NCBI RefSeq assembly: GCF_036084755.1
Contig: NZ_CP107968.1
Span: forward strand, 7,882,001 to 7,946,000
Source of the DNA: Streptomyces sp. NBC_00370
GTDB taxonomy: Bacteria > Actinomycetota > Actinomycetes > Streptomycetales > Streptomycetaceae
Length of the DNA: 64,000 nt
Direction of reading: 5' to 3'
Part shown: one piece after another, positions 27,459 to 36,850 of the stretch
Numbering within the stretch: the first letter of the stretch is position 1
Layout: each line of letters starts with the position of its first letter
Program-made: the position numbers and the translations under genes
Notes under the pieces: model-generated
Seen by the model: only the letters and a program-made list of their open reading frames with translations
Databases searched by the model: none
Told to the model about the DNA's origin: nothing

Positions 27459-28730
27459 TCAGGCGCCCTGCAGTCCGTCCAGCTCGCGTACGCGCGCCAG
27501 CGCCGAAGGCCGCTGCCGTACGGGGAGGGCGGCGGCGAGCGCCTGCCACACCGGCAGGTCCTCCTCGCCCCAGGGGCTGTACGCCCAGTCCGCCAGCAGC
27601 CCGGGATCCCCGCGCGCGATCAGCGCGGCCCGGAGCTGGTCCGCGAGCCGGCGGCGCAGCCGTACCACCGTCGGCGCCTGCGAGCCGGGCAGCAGCGGCC
27701 CCGCGTACGCGCTCATCGCCGCGGTCACGGCGCCGGACGCCAGCAGCCGGGCCACGGCCGCGAAGTCGCTTTCGACGGGCGCCGTCAGCCGGTACGGGCG
27801 GGAGCGCAGCAGCCCGGGACCGAGCAGGGCGCGCAGCCGGGACAGCTCGGCCCGCAGTGTGACCGGCGTGACCGACTCGTCCTCGTACAGCTCCACCAGC
27901 AGCTCGTCCCCGGCGACACCGTCGGGCCTGCGCGCGAGCAGGGTCAGGATCTCGCTGTGCCGGCGGCTCAGCCGCAGTTTGACGCCCGAGGCCATCAGCA
28001 GCGCCTCGTCCCTGCCGAGCGCCGACAGCTGGACGCACCCGGTCGCGGGGGCGGGCGCGAGCAGGGCGAGCTGGGACTCGGCGGCCCGTGCGACCGCGCC
28101 GACGAACGCGAGACTGTGCGGATGGGCCAGCCGGTCGCCGCCGGTGATGTCGACGGCGCCCAGCAGCCGTCCGGTGTGCGGGTCGTGTACGGGAGCCGCG
28201 GCGCAGGTCCAGCGGTGCACGGGTCGCAGGAAGTGCTCGGAGGCGAAGACCTGTACGGGCCGGTCGACGGCGATCGCGGTCCCCGGCGCGTTGGTGCCCG
28301 CCGCCGTCTCCGCCCAGCGGGCCCCCGGCACGAAGTTCATCCGCCCCGCCTGCCGCCGGGTCGCCGCGTGTCCTTCGACCCACAGCAGGCGGCCGTACGC
28401 GTCGCACACGGCGATGAGGTGTTCGCCGTCCATGGCGTAGGCGCCCATCAGCTCGCGGAACAGCGGCATCACCCGGGCCAGCGGATGGGCGTCGCGGTAC
28501 GCGGCCAGCTCGTCGTCGGACAGCTCCACCCGCGCCGTGCCCTCGGGGCTGACGTGCGCGCGGGTCGAGCGCTGCCAGGAGTCGGCGACCACGGTCCGTA
28601 CGGGCCCCTCGACGCGGCCGGCCGTCGCGAAGGACTCGTACGCCCTGCCCAGCGCCCCGCGCCGCCGCGCCGGATCGGCTCCCGCCTCCAACGCCACCCA
28701 TGTGTCGGTCAACTCGGCCTCCCCGGCCAC
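27459..28730 (-). CDS. GAF-domain transcriptional regulator with C-terminal winged helix
   Basis: The 423-residue protein starts at GTG. Residues ~40-230 match the N-terminal sensory part of AcoR-like activators: VVADSWQRSTRAHVSPEG, then a GAF domain with AGTNAPGTAIAVDRPVQVFA and HRWTCAAAPVHDP. In place of the sigma-54 AAA domain of classical AcoR there is a winged-helix DNA-binding region (LRLSRRHSEILTLLARRPDG through LRAELSRLRALLG). This AAA-less form is common in Streptomyces next to AldB/ExaC-type aldehyde dehydrogenases. It lies just upstream of and in line with the ALDH-APC-GMC-ALDH block, so it is the likely regulator. Confidence 0.85.
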   Translation of the reverse strand: MAGEAELTDTWVALEAGADPARRRGALGRAYESFATAGRVEGPVRTVVADSWQRSTRAHVSPEGTARVELSDDELAAYRDAHPLARVMPLFRELMGAYAMDGEHLIAVCDAYGRLLWVEGHAATRRQAGRMNFVPGARWAETAAGTNAPGTAIAVDRPVQVFASEHFLRPVHRWTCAAAPVHDPHTGRLLGAVDITGGDRLAHPHSLAFVGAVARAAESQLALLAPAPATGCVQLSALGRDEALLMASGVKLRLSRRHSEILTLLARRPDGVAGDELLVELYEDESVTPVTLRAELSRLRALLGPGLLRSRPYRLTAPVESDFAAVARLLASGAVTAAMSAYAGPLLPGSQAPTVVRLRRRLADQLRAALIARGDPGLLADWAYSPWGEEDLPVWQALAAALPVRQRPSALARVRELDGLQGA

Positions 28731-28778
28731 GCGCCACCTGGGCCCATCGTCACCCCGGGGACGAACTGGGGCAAGGGT

Positions 28779-29795
28779 TCACGCGCCGCCGAGCACCGTC
28801 GCCGTCTCCCGCAGGTGCCGGTGCAGACCGCGATGCGGCTCCCCTGCGGGCAGCCATTCCTTGCGGATCTTCGCCACACAGGTGTAGTTGGTGTCGCAGA
28901 CATTGGCGATCGGCGCCTCGCCGGCCTGCGAGAGCAGCTGGTACGCGTCCAGTTCGGACAGTCCGTAGTCGCGCACCAGCCATTGGATCAGGTCCAGTTG
29001 GGAGACCCGGAACGCGTCCTCCAGCGGGCGGGCGGAACCGGTCGACATGATGTGCGTGTCCGACTCGATGCGCGGCCACGGGGTCGCGACGCCCTTGAGG
29101 AGTTCCACGATCACCACGGAGTTCATGGCGCACTCCACGGCGACCCCGCAGGTCTCGCCCTCGCCCTGGCGGGCATGGCCGTCGCCGAGGCTCAGCATCG
29201 CGCCCTCCACGTTGACCCCGAGGTAACACGTCACCCCCGCGCGCATCTCAGGGGTGTCCATGTTGCCGCCGTGCGCGTCGGGGACCAGCGCCGAGCGCAC
29301 CTCCAGATTGGCCGGCGCCACGCCGACCGTGCCGTGCATCGGGTCCATCGGCAGTTCGATCTCGATGTCGCTGTCGCGCGCGCTGAACAGGCACGTGCCA
29401 CGCGCCCGGTCGAGGTGCCACATCCAGACCACCTCGGGCAGCGGCGGCTGGAGCGTCGCCGTCGTATGGGTCGAGGTGAGCGCGCCGAACAGCGGGACGG
29501 TCGTGGACGCGGCCCAGTCGCGGGCCGGCTGGATCGAGACGAAGTGCACGGCCAGGGTGTCGCCCGGCTCCGCGCCCTCCACATGGAAGGGACCGGTCTG
29601 CGGATTGAGGAAGGGGAACTCGCACACCTCGGACACCAGATCGTTCACCGACCGCACCCGGCCGGCGAAGCAGTCCTCGGTGAACAGGTCGAGGACCGTG
29701 CCGGGGGTGATGCGCGCGACGGGTGCGACGCCGCCGAACGTCCAGGCGTAGTCGCCCTTCTCGGGACGCACGGTCAGGATCCTCGGGTCACTCAT
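28779..29795 (-). CDS. Acetamidase/formamidase family amidohydrolase
   Basis: The 338-residue enzyme matches the FmdA/AmdA family: FHVEGAEPGDTLAVHFVSIQ, the metal-site segments VGVAPANLEVRSALVPDAHG and GNMDTPEM, and LSLGDGHARQGEGETCG. These enzymes hydrolyse formamide, acetamide or similar short amides to the acid and ammonia in the cytoplasm. The start overlaps the end of the SWIM-protein gene by 8 bases and the GAF-regulator gene follows after 48 bases, so a transcript may run through all of them. How amide hydrolysis relates to either neighbour is unclear. Confidence 0.92.
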   Translation of the reverse strand: MSDPRILTVRPEKGDYAWTFGGVAPVARITPGTVLDLFTEDCFAGRVRSVNDLVSEVCEFPFLNPQTGPFHVEGAEPGDTLAVHFVSIQPARDWAASTTVPLFGALTSTHTTATLQPPLPEVVWMWHLDRARGTCLFSARDSDIEIELPMDPMHGTVGVAPANLEVRSALVPDAHGGNMDTPEMRAGVTCYLGVNVEGAMLSLGDGHARQGEGETCGVAVECAMNSVVIVELLKGVATPWPRIESDTHIMSTGSARPLEDAFRVSQLDLIQWLVRDYGLSELDAYQLLSQAGEAPIANVCDTNYTCVAKIRKEWLPAGEPHRGLHRHLRETATVLGGA

Positions 29796-31191
29796 CGGTG
29801 TGCCGCTCCTGTCTCACGGGTGTGCCGCCGCCGGTTCCGCGTGGCGCGCTCACCGTACGGTGAGGTGACGGGGCGGGGAAGTCCGCCGGGAGTGCCAGCG
29901 CCGCCGCCGGATCGTGTTCCGCGGGGCCTGCCGGGGCCCACCGGCCACGCTCTTTGCGGTACGGCCACCACCGCCCGTCCTGGGCGAGGCGCAGCTGCAC
30001 CTCGATCCCGATCCCGGTCACGGTCCAGCGGCCGGCCTGTGCGGGGCGCAGCGCCGGACGCTCGCCGTCCTCCCAGGCCGATTCGAGGACCGCACGGGCC
30101 CGCGCCAGGGCCTCCGGGCTCGGCGTCCACGTGCCGTCGAGCACCGCGAGCGCGGGCGCGCCGCCGAGGCGCCAGGCGCGTACCGCCAGGTCGAGATCGG
30201 CCGGTGAGCGGCCGGCGGCCGTCGCGAGCCGCGACAGCACGCGGCCGTCGGGGGCTGCCGCCGCGAGCCGTACGACGTCCTGACGTACCGTCAAGTCACT
30301 TGGTAGAGGCTGCTGTTCGTGATCCGGGGCGAGCGCTTCGGTCAGCATCCGCAGGGCGCGCGCCGCCGCGTCGGCCGCGAGGAACGACAAGGCGTCGGTG
30401 TCGAGTTCCGGCGGTGGCGCGTTGTCGGTGTGCAGGTCCGGAGGCAGCCCCGGCTCCTGCGGTGGTGCCGGCGCAGCGGGCAGCGGCGGCAGTGTGTTCC
30501 AGGCCGCGAACGCCGCCGACGCCGGTACGCCGGGCTCCTCTGCCTCCGGTGCGCTGTCGTCGGGGATCCGGGCGGCCAGTGCCGAGCTGCGGCTCTGCAG
30601 CTCGTCCAGGACCTGGCGCTTGCTCCTGCCGCGCATCAGCAGCAGGACGAACGGATCCTGGTCCAGCAGCCGTGCCATCTGGTAGCAGAGCGCGGCCGAA
30701 TGCGGACAGTGGTCCCAGGCCTCGCAGCCGCACTCCGGCTCCAGATCCCCGATGCCGGGCAGCAGTTCGACCCCTGCGGCCGCCGCGTCCTCCACCAGGT
30801 CCGGCGGCATCTCCCGGTCGAGAAGCGCCGCGATATGCCCCGACCGCTCCACCGCCATGGCCAGGAACCGGTCCCACTCCCCGTCGCTCAGCCGGCGCAG
30901 CAGTACGTCGCTGCGGTGCCCGGTGCCGTCCCTGTCCCGTACGACGGCGGTGATCCGGCCCGGCCGTACCGACACCGCGCCGACCGCCCCCGCACGCGCC
31001 TGGCCGCGCCCCTTCCGCAACTGCGCGCCGTCGAGCGCGGTGTCCTCCAGGGCCTTCAGCCAGGACCTGCCCCACCAGCTCTCGGCGAACCCGCGGCCGT
31101 GCGCGGGCGGCAGCGCGGCGAAGACCCGCTCGGCGCGGTCGTCCTCGTACCCCGCGCCCGTCGTGTCGTCCGGATACGGTGCTTCCGTCAT
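29788..31191 (-). CDS. SWIM zinc-finger protein, partner of the SNF2 helicase
   Basis: The 467-residue protein starts at the ATG overlapping the SNF2 stop (ATGA). Near the N-terminus is FAESWWGRSWLKALED, a conserved feature of bacterial SWIM proteins. The SWIM finger (C-x-C-x(n)-C-x-H) is at residues ~152-162 (CGCEAWDHCPH), followed by the helical segment ALCYQMARLLDQDPFVLLLM. The remaining 250 residues are Pro/Ala-rich and variable. SWIM and SNF2 genes are paired in many Streptomyces; the pair is thought to act on DNA, with SWIM providing nucleic-acid or protein contacts, but the role is not established. Confidence 0.9.
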   Translation of the reverse strand: MTEAPYPDDTTGAGYEDDRAERVFAALPPAHGRGFAESWWGRSWLKALEDTALDGAQLRKGRGQARAGAVGAVSVRPGRITAVVRDRDGTGHRSDVLLRRLSDGEWDRFLAMAVERSGHIAALLDREMPPDLVEDAAAAGVELLPGIGDLEPECGCEAWDHCPHSAALCYQMARLLDQDPFVLLLMRGRSKRQVLDELQSRSSALAARIPDDSAPEAEEPGVPASAAFAAWNTLPPLPAAPAPPQEPGLPPDLHTDNAPPPELDTDALSFLAADAAARALRMLTEALAPDHEQQPLPSDLTVRQDVVRLAAAAPDGRVLSRLATAAGRSPADLDLAVRAWRLGGAPALAVLDGTWTPSPEALARARAVLESAWEDGERPALRPAQAGRWTVTGIGIEVQLRLAQDGRWWPYRKERGRWAPAGPAEHDPAAALALPADFPAPSPHRTVSAPRGTGGGTPVRQERHTDE

Positions 31192-34091
31192 CGGGCGTCC
31201 CCCCGCAGCTCCACCAGATCCGCCAGTTCGGCGTCGGTCAGTTCGGTCAGCGCCGCCTCGCCCGAGCCGAGCACGGCGTCCGCGAGCTGCTGTTTGCGCG
31301 CGAGCATGTCGGCGATCCGGTCCTCGATGGTGCCTTCGGCGATCATCCGGTGCACCTGCACGGGCTTGTCCTGCCCGATGCGGTACGCGCGGTCCGTGGC
31401 CTGCGCCTCGACGGCGGGGTTCCACCAGCGGTCGAAGTGCACGACGTGTTCGGCCCTGGTGAGGTTGAGACCCGTACCCGCGGCCTTCAATGAGAGCAGG
31501 AAGACGGGCACTTCACCTGCCTGGAAGCGGTCCACCATGGTTTCGCGGGCTGTTACGGGGGTGCCCCCGTGCAGGAACTGGTGCGGGATGCCGCGGGCGG
31601 TCAGATGCTGTTCCAGCAGCCGGCCCATCCGCACGTACTGGGTGAAGACCAGCACGCCCGCACCTTCCGCCAGGACGGTGTCGAGGAGTTCGTCCAGCAG
31701 CTCGACCTTGCCCGACCGGCCGGGGATGTGCGGCCGTTCCTCCTTGAGGTACTGCGCCGGGTGGTTGCAGATCTGCTTGAGCCCGGTCAGCAGTTTGACG
31801 ACGAGACCCCGGCGCTCCATGCCGTCGGCCTCGGCGATCGCCGCCAGGATCTCCCGTACCACCGCCTCGTAGAGCACCGCCTGTTCGGTGGTGAGGGACA
31901 CGGCGCGGTCGGTCTCCGTCTTGGGCGGCAGCTCCGGCGCGATCCCCGGGTCCGACTTGCGCCGGCGCAGCAGGAAGGGGCGTACGAGCGCGGCGAGCCG
32001 TTCGGCCGCCGCCGGATCGGCGCCGCCTTCCACGGCCTTGGCGTAACGGTTGCGGAACGCGCCCAGCGGACCGAGCAGTCCGGGTGTCGTCCAGTCGAGG
32101 ATCGCCCACAGCTCGGACAGGTTGTTCTCGACCGGTGTGCCCGACAGCGCCACTCTGGCCTTGGTCCTGAGGGTGCGCAGCTGTTTCGCGGTCGCGGAGT
32201 ACGGGTTCTTCACGTGCTGGGCCTCGTCCGCGACGACAAGCCCCCAGAGCGGTTCCGCGAGTCGCGGCGCGTCGAGACGCATCGTGCCGTACGTGGTGAG
32301 TACGAACTCGCCGTCGGCCGGCGTGCCCAGGTCCCGGGAAGCGCCGTGGAAACGGCGTACGGGAGTGCCGGGCGCGAACCGCTCGATCTCGCGCTGCCAG
32401 TTGGCCATCAGTGAGGTGGGGCAGACGACCAGCGTCGGCCCCGCCGCCGCCTCTTCGGTCTGCCGGTGCAGATGGAGTGCGATGAGGGTGATGGTCTTGC
32501 CGAGCCCCATGTCGTCGGCGAGCACGGCGCCGAGACCGAGTGACGTCATCCGGTGCAGCCAGTCGACACCGCGGAGCTGGTAGTCGCGTAGCGTCGCGGT
32601 GAGGGCCGCCGGCTGCTGGACGCGCTGCTCGGGGCCCGCCGCGCCGGTGGGGGACTCGGGGTCGGCGAGCCGGTCGCGCAGCCGGGCCAGCCAGCCCGAT
32701 GCCGCCACTTCGACGGGCCGCCCGTCGACCTCGGTCACCCCGGTCAGTACGGCGCCGAGCGCGTCGACGGGGGTGAGCGTGCGGTCCTGGCTGTCGCGGG
32801 CGTGCCGCGCCTGCGCGGGGTCGACGAGCACCCAGCGGTCGCGCAGCCGGACCAGTGGCCGCCTGGCCTCGGCGAGCCGGTCGATCTCGGCGCGGGTGAG
32901 CTGCTGGTCGCCCAGCGCGAAGCGCCAGTTGAAGGCGAGCAGGGTGTCGGCCGACAGGAACGACGGCATGTCGTCCGCCGCGTTGCCGTCCGCCGTGTCG
33001 CCGTCCGGGGGGCCGACGACCGCACGCGCCGTGAGCGTCCGGGCCGCTTCCTTCGGCCAGTGGACCTGGGTGCCGGTCGCGGCGAGTGCGCGCGACGCCT
33101 CACCGAGCAGCTCGCCGATGTCCTCGTCGGCGAGTTCCACCGCGTCGGGCACGGCGGCCGACAGCAGCGGTGCGAGCGGTGGCCAGGCGTGTGCGGCCCT
33201 GCGCAGAGCCAGCAGGGCGTCCATCGTGGCGGTGGGACCGAAGGCGGCTGCGGTGGGACCGGAGCCCGCCCCGGCGGGACCGGTGGTGGTCGGCGCCGAC
33301 CACACGTCGGCCGCGTCGGCCACGACCGCCGGGTCACTCACACTGTGCAGCTGCACCACGGCGCGGAATCCGGGCTCCGTCACACCGTCCCGCTCGCCGG
33401 ACAGTTCGATGCGCAACGAGATCCGTACTCCGGCGTCATGACCGGCCGCCATGTCCGTGGCCCAGCCACGTAGTTCGGGCCGACGCTGCGGGTCAGGAGC
33501 GGTGAACGCGGCGTGCCCGGCCGCCGACTCCGCCGCGGGAGTGCGGACGAGGCCGTCCGCCACCGCGTCGAGAAAATCCCTCAACAGCCTTTCGGGGTGG
33601 GGGAGCAGCGGTCCGGCGGTCGGTGTGGACACCGTCAGTGGGACGGCGTGTGCGGTGGGTGGCATGGCGGCGGCGAGTGCCTGGATGCGCAGCCGGTCGT
33701 CGGGGGTCAGTGGGCCCGCCCGCCACGCGTCGTGGTCCGAACCAGTCAGACCGGGCAACAGCCTTCCTGTGGCGGCGAGTTGAAGCGCCAGAAGCGCCGC
33801 GGCGCCCCAGAACGCGGTCGCTGGTGAGGCGTGCCCGGAGGCCCGCGCCCTGGTCAGTAGGGGCAGAGCTGTCGGTACAGGCACCACCAGTGCCCGGACC
33901 ATGAGAGGGTGGGCGTCGGAGTCGACGACAGTCAACTCCTCGACGGAGCCAGGACCGTGAGGCGGTTCGGTGCCGTCCGGGCGCCAGTAGGCGATCCGGC
34001 CGGTGCGGGCCGGGTCCGCAGGCAGGAAGACCGTGGAGGATTCGGCGAGTTCGGAGATCCGGGGGAGCGTTGTCGCGGATGGTTCGTGCAC
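31188..34091 (-). CDS. SNF2-family DEAD/DEAH-like DNA helicase/translocase
   Basis: The protein has a ~350-residue N-terminal region of bacterial SNF2 type and then both RecA lobes. Walker A is LADDMGLGKTITLIALH (near residue 524), motif II DEAQ (near 617), motif III SGTPVENNLSELWAILDW, and motif VI QATDRAYRIGQDKPVQVHRM (near 893). It is an ATP-driven double-stranded DNA translocase, probably in repair or chromosome remodelling, paired with the SWIM protein. The frame is open to a TTG at 34241; I prefer the GTG at 34091 (967 residues, after a GAGGAA box), because family members start close to the SSTVFLPADPARTGRI region. GTGs at 34151 and 34193 are alternatives. Confidence 0.9.
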   Translation of the reverse strand: MHEPSATTLPRISELAESSTVFLPADPARTGRIAYWRPDGTEPPHGPGSVEELTVVDSDAHPLMVRALVVPVPTALPLLTRARASGHASPATAFWGAAALLALQLAATGRLLPGLTGSDHDAWRAGPLTPDDRLRIQALAAAMPPTAHAVPLTVSTPTAGPLLPHPERLLRDFLDAVADGLVRTPAAESAAGHAAFTAPDPQRRPELRGWATDMAAGHDAGVRISLRIELSGERDGVTEPGFRAVVQLHSVSDPAVVADAADVWSAPTTTGPAGAGSGPTAAAFGPTATMDALLALRRAAHAWPPLAPLLSAAVPDAVELADEDIGELLGEASRALAATGTQVHWPKEAARTLTARAVVGPPDGDTADGNAADDMPSFLSADTLLAFNWRFALGDQQLTRAEIDRLAEARRPLVRLRDRWVLVDPAQARHARDSQDRTLTPVDALGAVLTGVTEVDGRPVEVAASGWLARLRDRLADPESPTGAAGPEQRVQQPAALTATLRDYQLRGVDWLHRMTSLGLGAVLADDMGLGKTITLIALHLHRQTEEAAAGPTLVVCPTSLMANWQREIERFAPGTPVRRFHGASRDLGTPADGEFVLTTYGTMRLDAPRLAEPLWGLVVADEAQHVKNPYSATAKQLRTLRTKARVALSGTPVENNLSELWAILDWTTPGLLGPLGAFRNRYAKAVEGGADPAAAERLAALVRPFLLRRRKSDPGIAPELPPKTETDRAVSLTTEQAVLYEAVVREILAAIAEADGMERRGLVVKLLTGLKQICNHPAQYLKEERPHIPGRSGKVELLDELLDTVLAEGAGVLVFTQYVRMGRLLEQHLTARGIPHQFLHGGTPVTARETMVDRFQAGEVPVFLLSLKAAGTGLNLTRAEHVVHFDRWWNPAVEAQATDRAYRIGQDKPVQVHRMIAEGTIEDRIADMLARKQQLADAVLGSGEAALTELTDAELADLVELRGDAR

Positions 34092-34366
34092 AGCGAAGAC
34101 GCATTCCTCAAATTTGACTACTGCGGGTCGGAGCCGCCGAGAGTACCCCACCGCGAATCCGCGCGGGCGTGGTGTGACTGTGGCCTGAGTCACAGTCGGG
34201 CGGACGGGGTGTAGCCAGCACCACCTCCACTCCCGGGACAACCCCCACCGTTGACGGGTGGTGGCCCCATGGCCCGTCGGCCTCGCAGCCCCGTACGTTT
34301 CAACAGGTCAACGCATCAAGCGCGTTCACCTCACCCCGAGCATCGGCCGACAGACCGGAGACCGAC

Positions 34367-35452
34367 ATGCCCCAAGCCACCGCCGCCGCCCCCGTAGCGG
34401 AGCCAGTGCCCGACCCAGCCGCGGGCGCCGGCAGTGCCGGCAGCGACTTCGCGCCCCTCCTGCGAGTGGTGAGGGAGCAGGGTCTTCTGGAGCGTCGCGT
34501 CGCGTGGTACGCCCGGGGCATCACCGTCAACGCGCTGTTCCTCGCCGCGATAGTCACCGGAATGATCCTGCTCGGCCCCTCCTGGTGGGCGGTGCTCCTC
34601 GCGGTGCCGCTGGCCGTCCTGTCCGCCCGGATGTCCTTCGTCGGGCACGACGCCGGCCACGCGCAGATCACCAACGACCGCGCCAAAGGCCGGATCGTGC
34701 AGCTCGTGCACGCCAATCTGCTGCTCGGCATGAGCCAGGAGTGGTGGAACGACAAGCACAACAGGCACCACGCCAACCCGAACCACGTCGACAAGGACCC
34801 GGACGTCAAGGCCGACGTCCTCGTCCACACCCAGCGCCAGACCGCGGGCCGCACCGGGCTGCGCGCCTGGCTCACCCGCAACCAGGCGTGGCTGTTCTTC
34901 CCGCTGACCACGCTGGAGGGCATCGCGCTCAAGGTCGCGGGCTTCCAGGCCGTCCTCTCCCGCCGTGACAACCGGATGTCGACCCGCCAGCGGGTCGTCG
35001 AGGGCACCCTGCTCGCCGTGCACGTCGCCGCGTACCTCACCCTCCTGCTGACCACGCTCAGCATCGGCCAGGCAGTGGTCTTCCTCCTGGTCCACCAGAT
35101 GCTGCTCGGACTGCACCTGGGCATGGCCTTCGCGCCGAACCACAAGGGCATGGAGATGCCGGACCCGGAGACCTCGGCGAGCTGGGGGCATCTGCGCCGG
35201 CAGGTCCTCACCTCGCGCAACATCCGCGGCGGAGCGCTCACCGACTGGTTCCTCGGCGGTCTGAACTACCAGATCGAACACCATCTCTTCCCCAGCATGC
35301 CCCGCCCCCACCTGCGGCTCGCCCAGCCGCTGGTGCGCGCCCACTGCCGGTCGCTGGGGGTCTCGTACACCGAAACGGGACTGATCGACTCGTACCGTCA
35401 GGCACTCGGACATCTGCACGGAGTCGGCGAACCGCTGCGCGCGGACGCATAG
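34367..35452 (+). CDS. Membrane fatty-acid desaturase
   Basis: The 361-residue protein has the three histidine clusters of the acyl-lipid/acyl-CoA desaturase family that bind the di-iron centre: HDAGH (in FVGHDAGHAQITND), HNRHH (in NDKHNRHHANP) and QIEHH (in GGLNYQIEHHLFPSMPRP). Two pairs of membrane helices lie around residues 55-95 and 215-260. It introduces a double bond into membrane fatty acyl chains using oxygen and electrons from ferredoxin or a flavoprotein. The gene is alone, divergent from the SNF2 gene. Confidence 0.93.
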   Translation: MPQATAAAPVAEPVPDPAAGAGSAGSDFAPLLRVVREQGLLERRVAWYARGITVNALFLAAIVTGMILLGPSWWAVLLAVPLAVLSARMSFVGHDAGHAQITNDRAKGRIVQLVHANLLLGMSQEWWNDKHNRHHANPNHVDKDPDVKADVLVHTQRQTAGRTGLRAWLTRNQAWLFFPLTTLEGIALKVAGFQAVLSRRDNRMSTRQRVVEGTLLAVHVAAYLTLLLTTLSIGQAVVFLLVHQMLLGLHLGMAFAPNHKGMEMPDPETSASWGHLRRQVLTSRNIRGGALTDWFLGGLNYQIEHHLFPSMPRPHLRLAQPLVRAHCRSLGVSYTETGLIDSYRQALGHLHGVGEPLRADA

Positions 35453-35521
35453 TGGAACTGGTGGGCGCTCGTACGCGTTCACTCAGCAGTAGCGGCAAGA
35501 GCCGCGGAGGAGGCGTCGAAG

Positions 35522-35704
35522 ATGTCGACAAGGGCAAAGATCGCTATCGGGGGAGTGGCCGTCGGCCTTTTCCTGTGGATATTTCTCCCGTTCTGGGTCG
35601 CTCTGCTCATCGTGGTCGGAATTCCGGCGGTGGCATATCTGACGCTGGACCCCTCGCAGCGCCGCAGGCTGCGTCGGATCAACCGCAATCAGATAGGCCG
35701 CTGA
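35522..35704 (+). CDS. Small membrane protein (60 residues)
   Basis: The product starts MSTRAKIAIGG after a GGAGG box, has two closely spaced hydrophobic segments (residues ~7-23 and 25-42) and a strongly basic tail (RRRLRRINRNQIGR). Family unknown to me. It is probably a hairpin-type inner-membrane protein with the basic tail in the cytoplasm. It follows the desaturase by 69 bases, so the two may be co-transcribed, and ends before a strong terminator. Confidence 0.7.
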   Translation: MSTRAKIAIGGVAVGLFLWIFLPFWVALLIVVGIPAVAYLTLDPSQRRRLRRINRNQIGR

Positions 35705-35733
35705 GCCCCGGCTCGGCGACCGGCCACTGACCA

Positions 35734-35783
35734 CAGCACGACACTGCGGACCTGCGAACAAGCAGGCCCGCAGTGTCGTGCTG
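35734..35783. terminator. Strong bidirectional hairpin terminator
   Basis: CAGCACGACACTGCGG (35734-35749) pairs perfectly with CCGCAGTGTCGTGCTG (35768-35783). A further CCTGC/GCAGG pair (35751-35755, 35762-35766) extends the stem inward past one mismatch, leaving a 6-base loop. It sits between the small membrane protein gene and the convergent acidic-protein gene. Confidence 0.85.
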
Positions 35784-35816
35784 CCGTCGTTCGGTGTCCC
35801 GGTCCTGCGACGTCGC

Positions 35817-36770
35817 TCAGGCCGGGCGTACGGCGATCTCGTCCAGTGAGCGCAGCAGCCCCGGCAGCTCCGTGCCCCGGCCGACCGGCAGCACCTCGGC
35901 GGGCTCCTCGTCCAGCAGGATGAACGCGATGTCGTCCGTCCTCGCGACGAACGACCAGCCGGGGCCGTCGGCGCGCAGGGTCCGCGCGCCGCCCGGGGCG
36001 AAGCTGGAGCGGATCCGGCCGAGTGGGGGCGGCGACGCCAGATAGCCGTGCAGCTCCTTCAGGACGCGTTGTACGCCCGGGTGGGAGGGCTTCGGCGGCT
36101 CCTCGGTGTCGGTGGTCTCTGGAGCGCCGTCGGTGTCCGTGGCCGCGTCCTCGCCGGAGTCTTCGGCCTCGGCGGAATCGCCGTCCGCAGCGGAATCGTC
36201 GGAATCGGCGGCGTCGTCGGAGGGGTCCGCGTCGGTGTCTTCCTCGGCGGGGGCGTCTTCGGAGCCGTCGCTGTCGAACTGTTCCCGCCAGATCGCCCAC
36301 TGCAGGGCGATCTCGTCAGCGCCGAGCCGCCGCTGCGCCGGGCCCCAGCTCTCCGCGTCGGGCGGGGTGAGCGGCAGCTCCACGCCCTGAGGGCCGGGTT
36401 CGCCGTCCGGCTCGGGATCGTGCGGATCAGGTACGCCGGGTGCGGCGACCGCCAGCGCGACGGGCCAGCCGGGGAGCGCGGAGACGACCGTGCGCTCCGG
36501 GGGCGACAGGTCGTACTCCATCCCGCAGTCCCAGGAGGCGATGGCGACCGCGACCAGCGACACGTCGTCCACGGCGACCGTCCAGCGCGCCCCGTCGCCG
36601 TCCTGCCCGAAGACGAGACCGTAGCCCCGCGCGTACGGCTCAAGACCGAGGGCGCCGCACGCCTGCGGATAGTCGTCGCCGAGCACGCTCGGGAACTGCG
36701 CGGGCGTCAGCAGGACGGCGGTCAGCACATACAGCGCGTCGTCGTCGGCGGACTCCTCCGTCCCGGCCAC
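35817..36770 (-). CDS. Conserved actinobacterial protein with a long acidic linker
   Basis: The 317-residue protein has two globular ends (residues ~10-165 and ~225-315) separated by ~65 residues made almost only of Asp, Glu, Ser and Ala. No signal peptide, membrane helix or catalytic motif is visible. The first part contains VLLTPAQFPSVLGDDYPQAC and RWTVAVDDVSLVAVAIASWD; the second HPGVQRVLKELHGYLASPPP. I do not know the family function. The linker's composition suggests a flexible tether or a charge-based contact. The gene is monocistronic. Confidence 0.75.
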   Translation of the reverse strand: MAGTEESADDDALYVLTAVLLTPAQFPSVLGDDYPQACGALGLEPYARGYGLVFGQDGDGARWTVAVDDVSLVAVAIASWDCGMEYDLSPPERTVVSALPGWPVALAVAAPGVPDPHDPEPDGEPGPQGVELPLTPPDAESWGPAQRRLGADEIALQWAIWREQFDSDGSEDAPAEEDTDADPSDDAADSDDSAADGDSAEAEDSGEDAATDTDGAPETTDTEEPPKPSHPGVQRVLKELHGYLASPPPLGRIRSSFAPGGARTLRADGPGWSFVARTDDIAFILLDEEPAEVLPVGRGTELPGLLRSLDEIAVRPA

Positions 36771-36850
36771 GGCACCTCCCTGTCCAATCGTTGTCGGCGC
36801 ACCCTAACCAGTGGGTAACGCGGACGTCGAGACTCCGGATGTTTCCGCAG

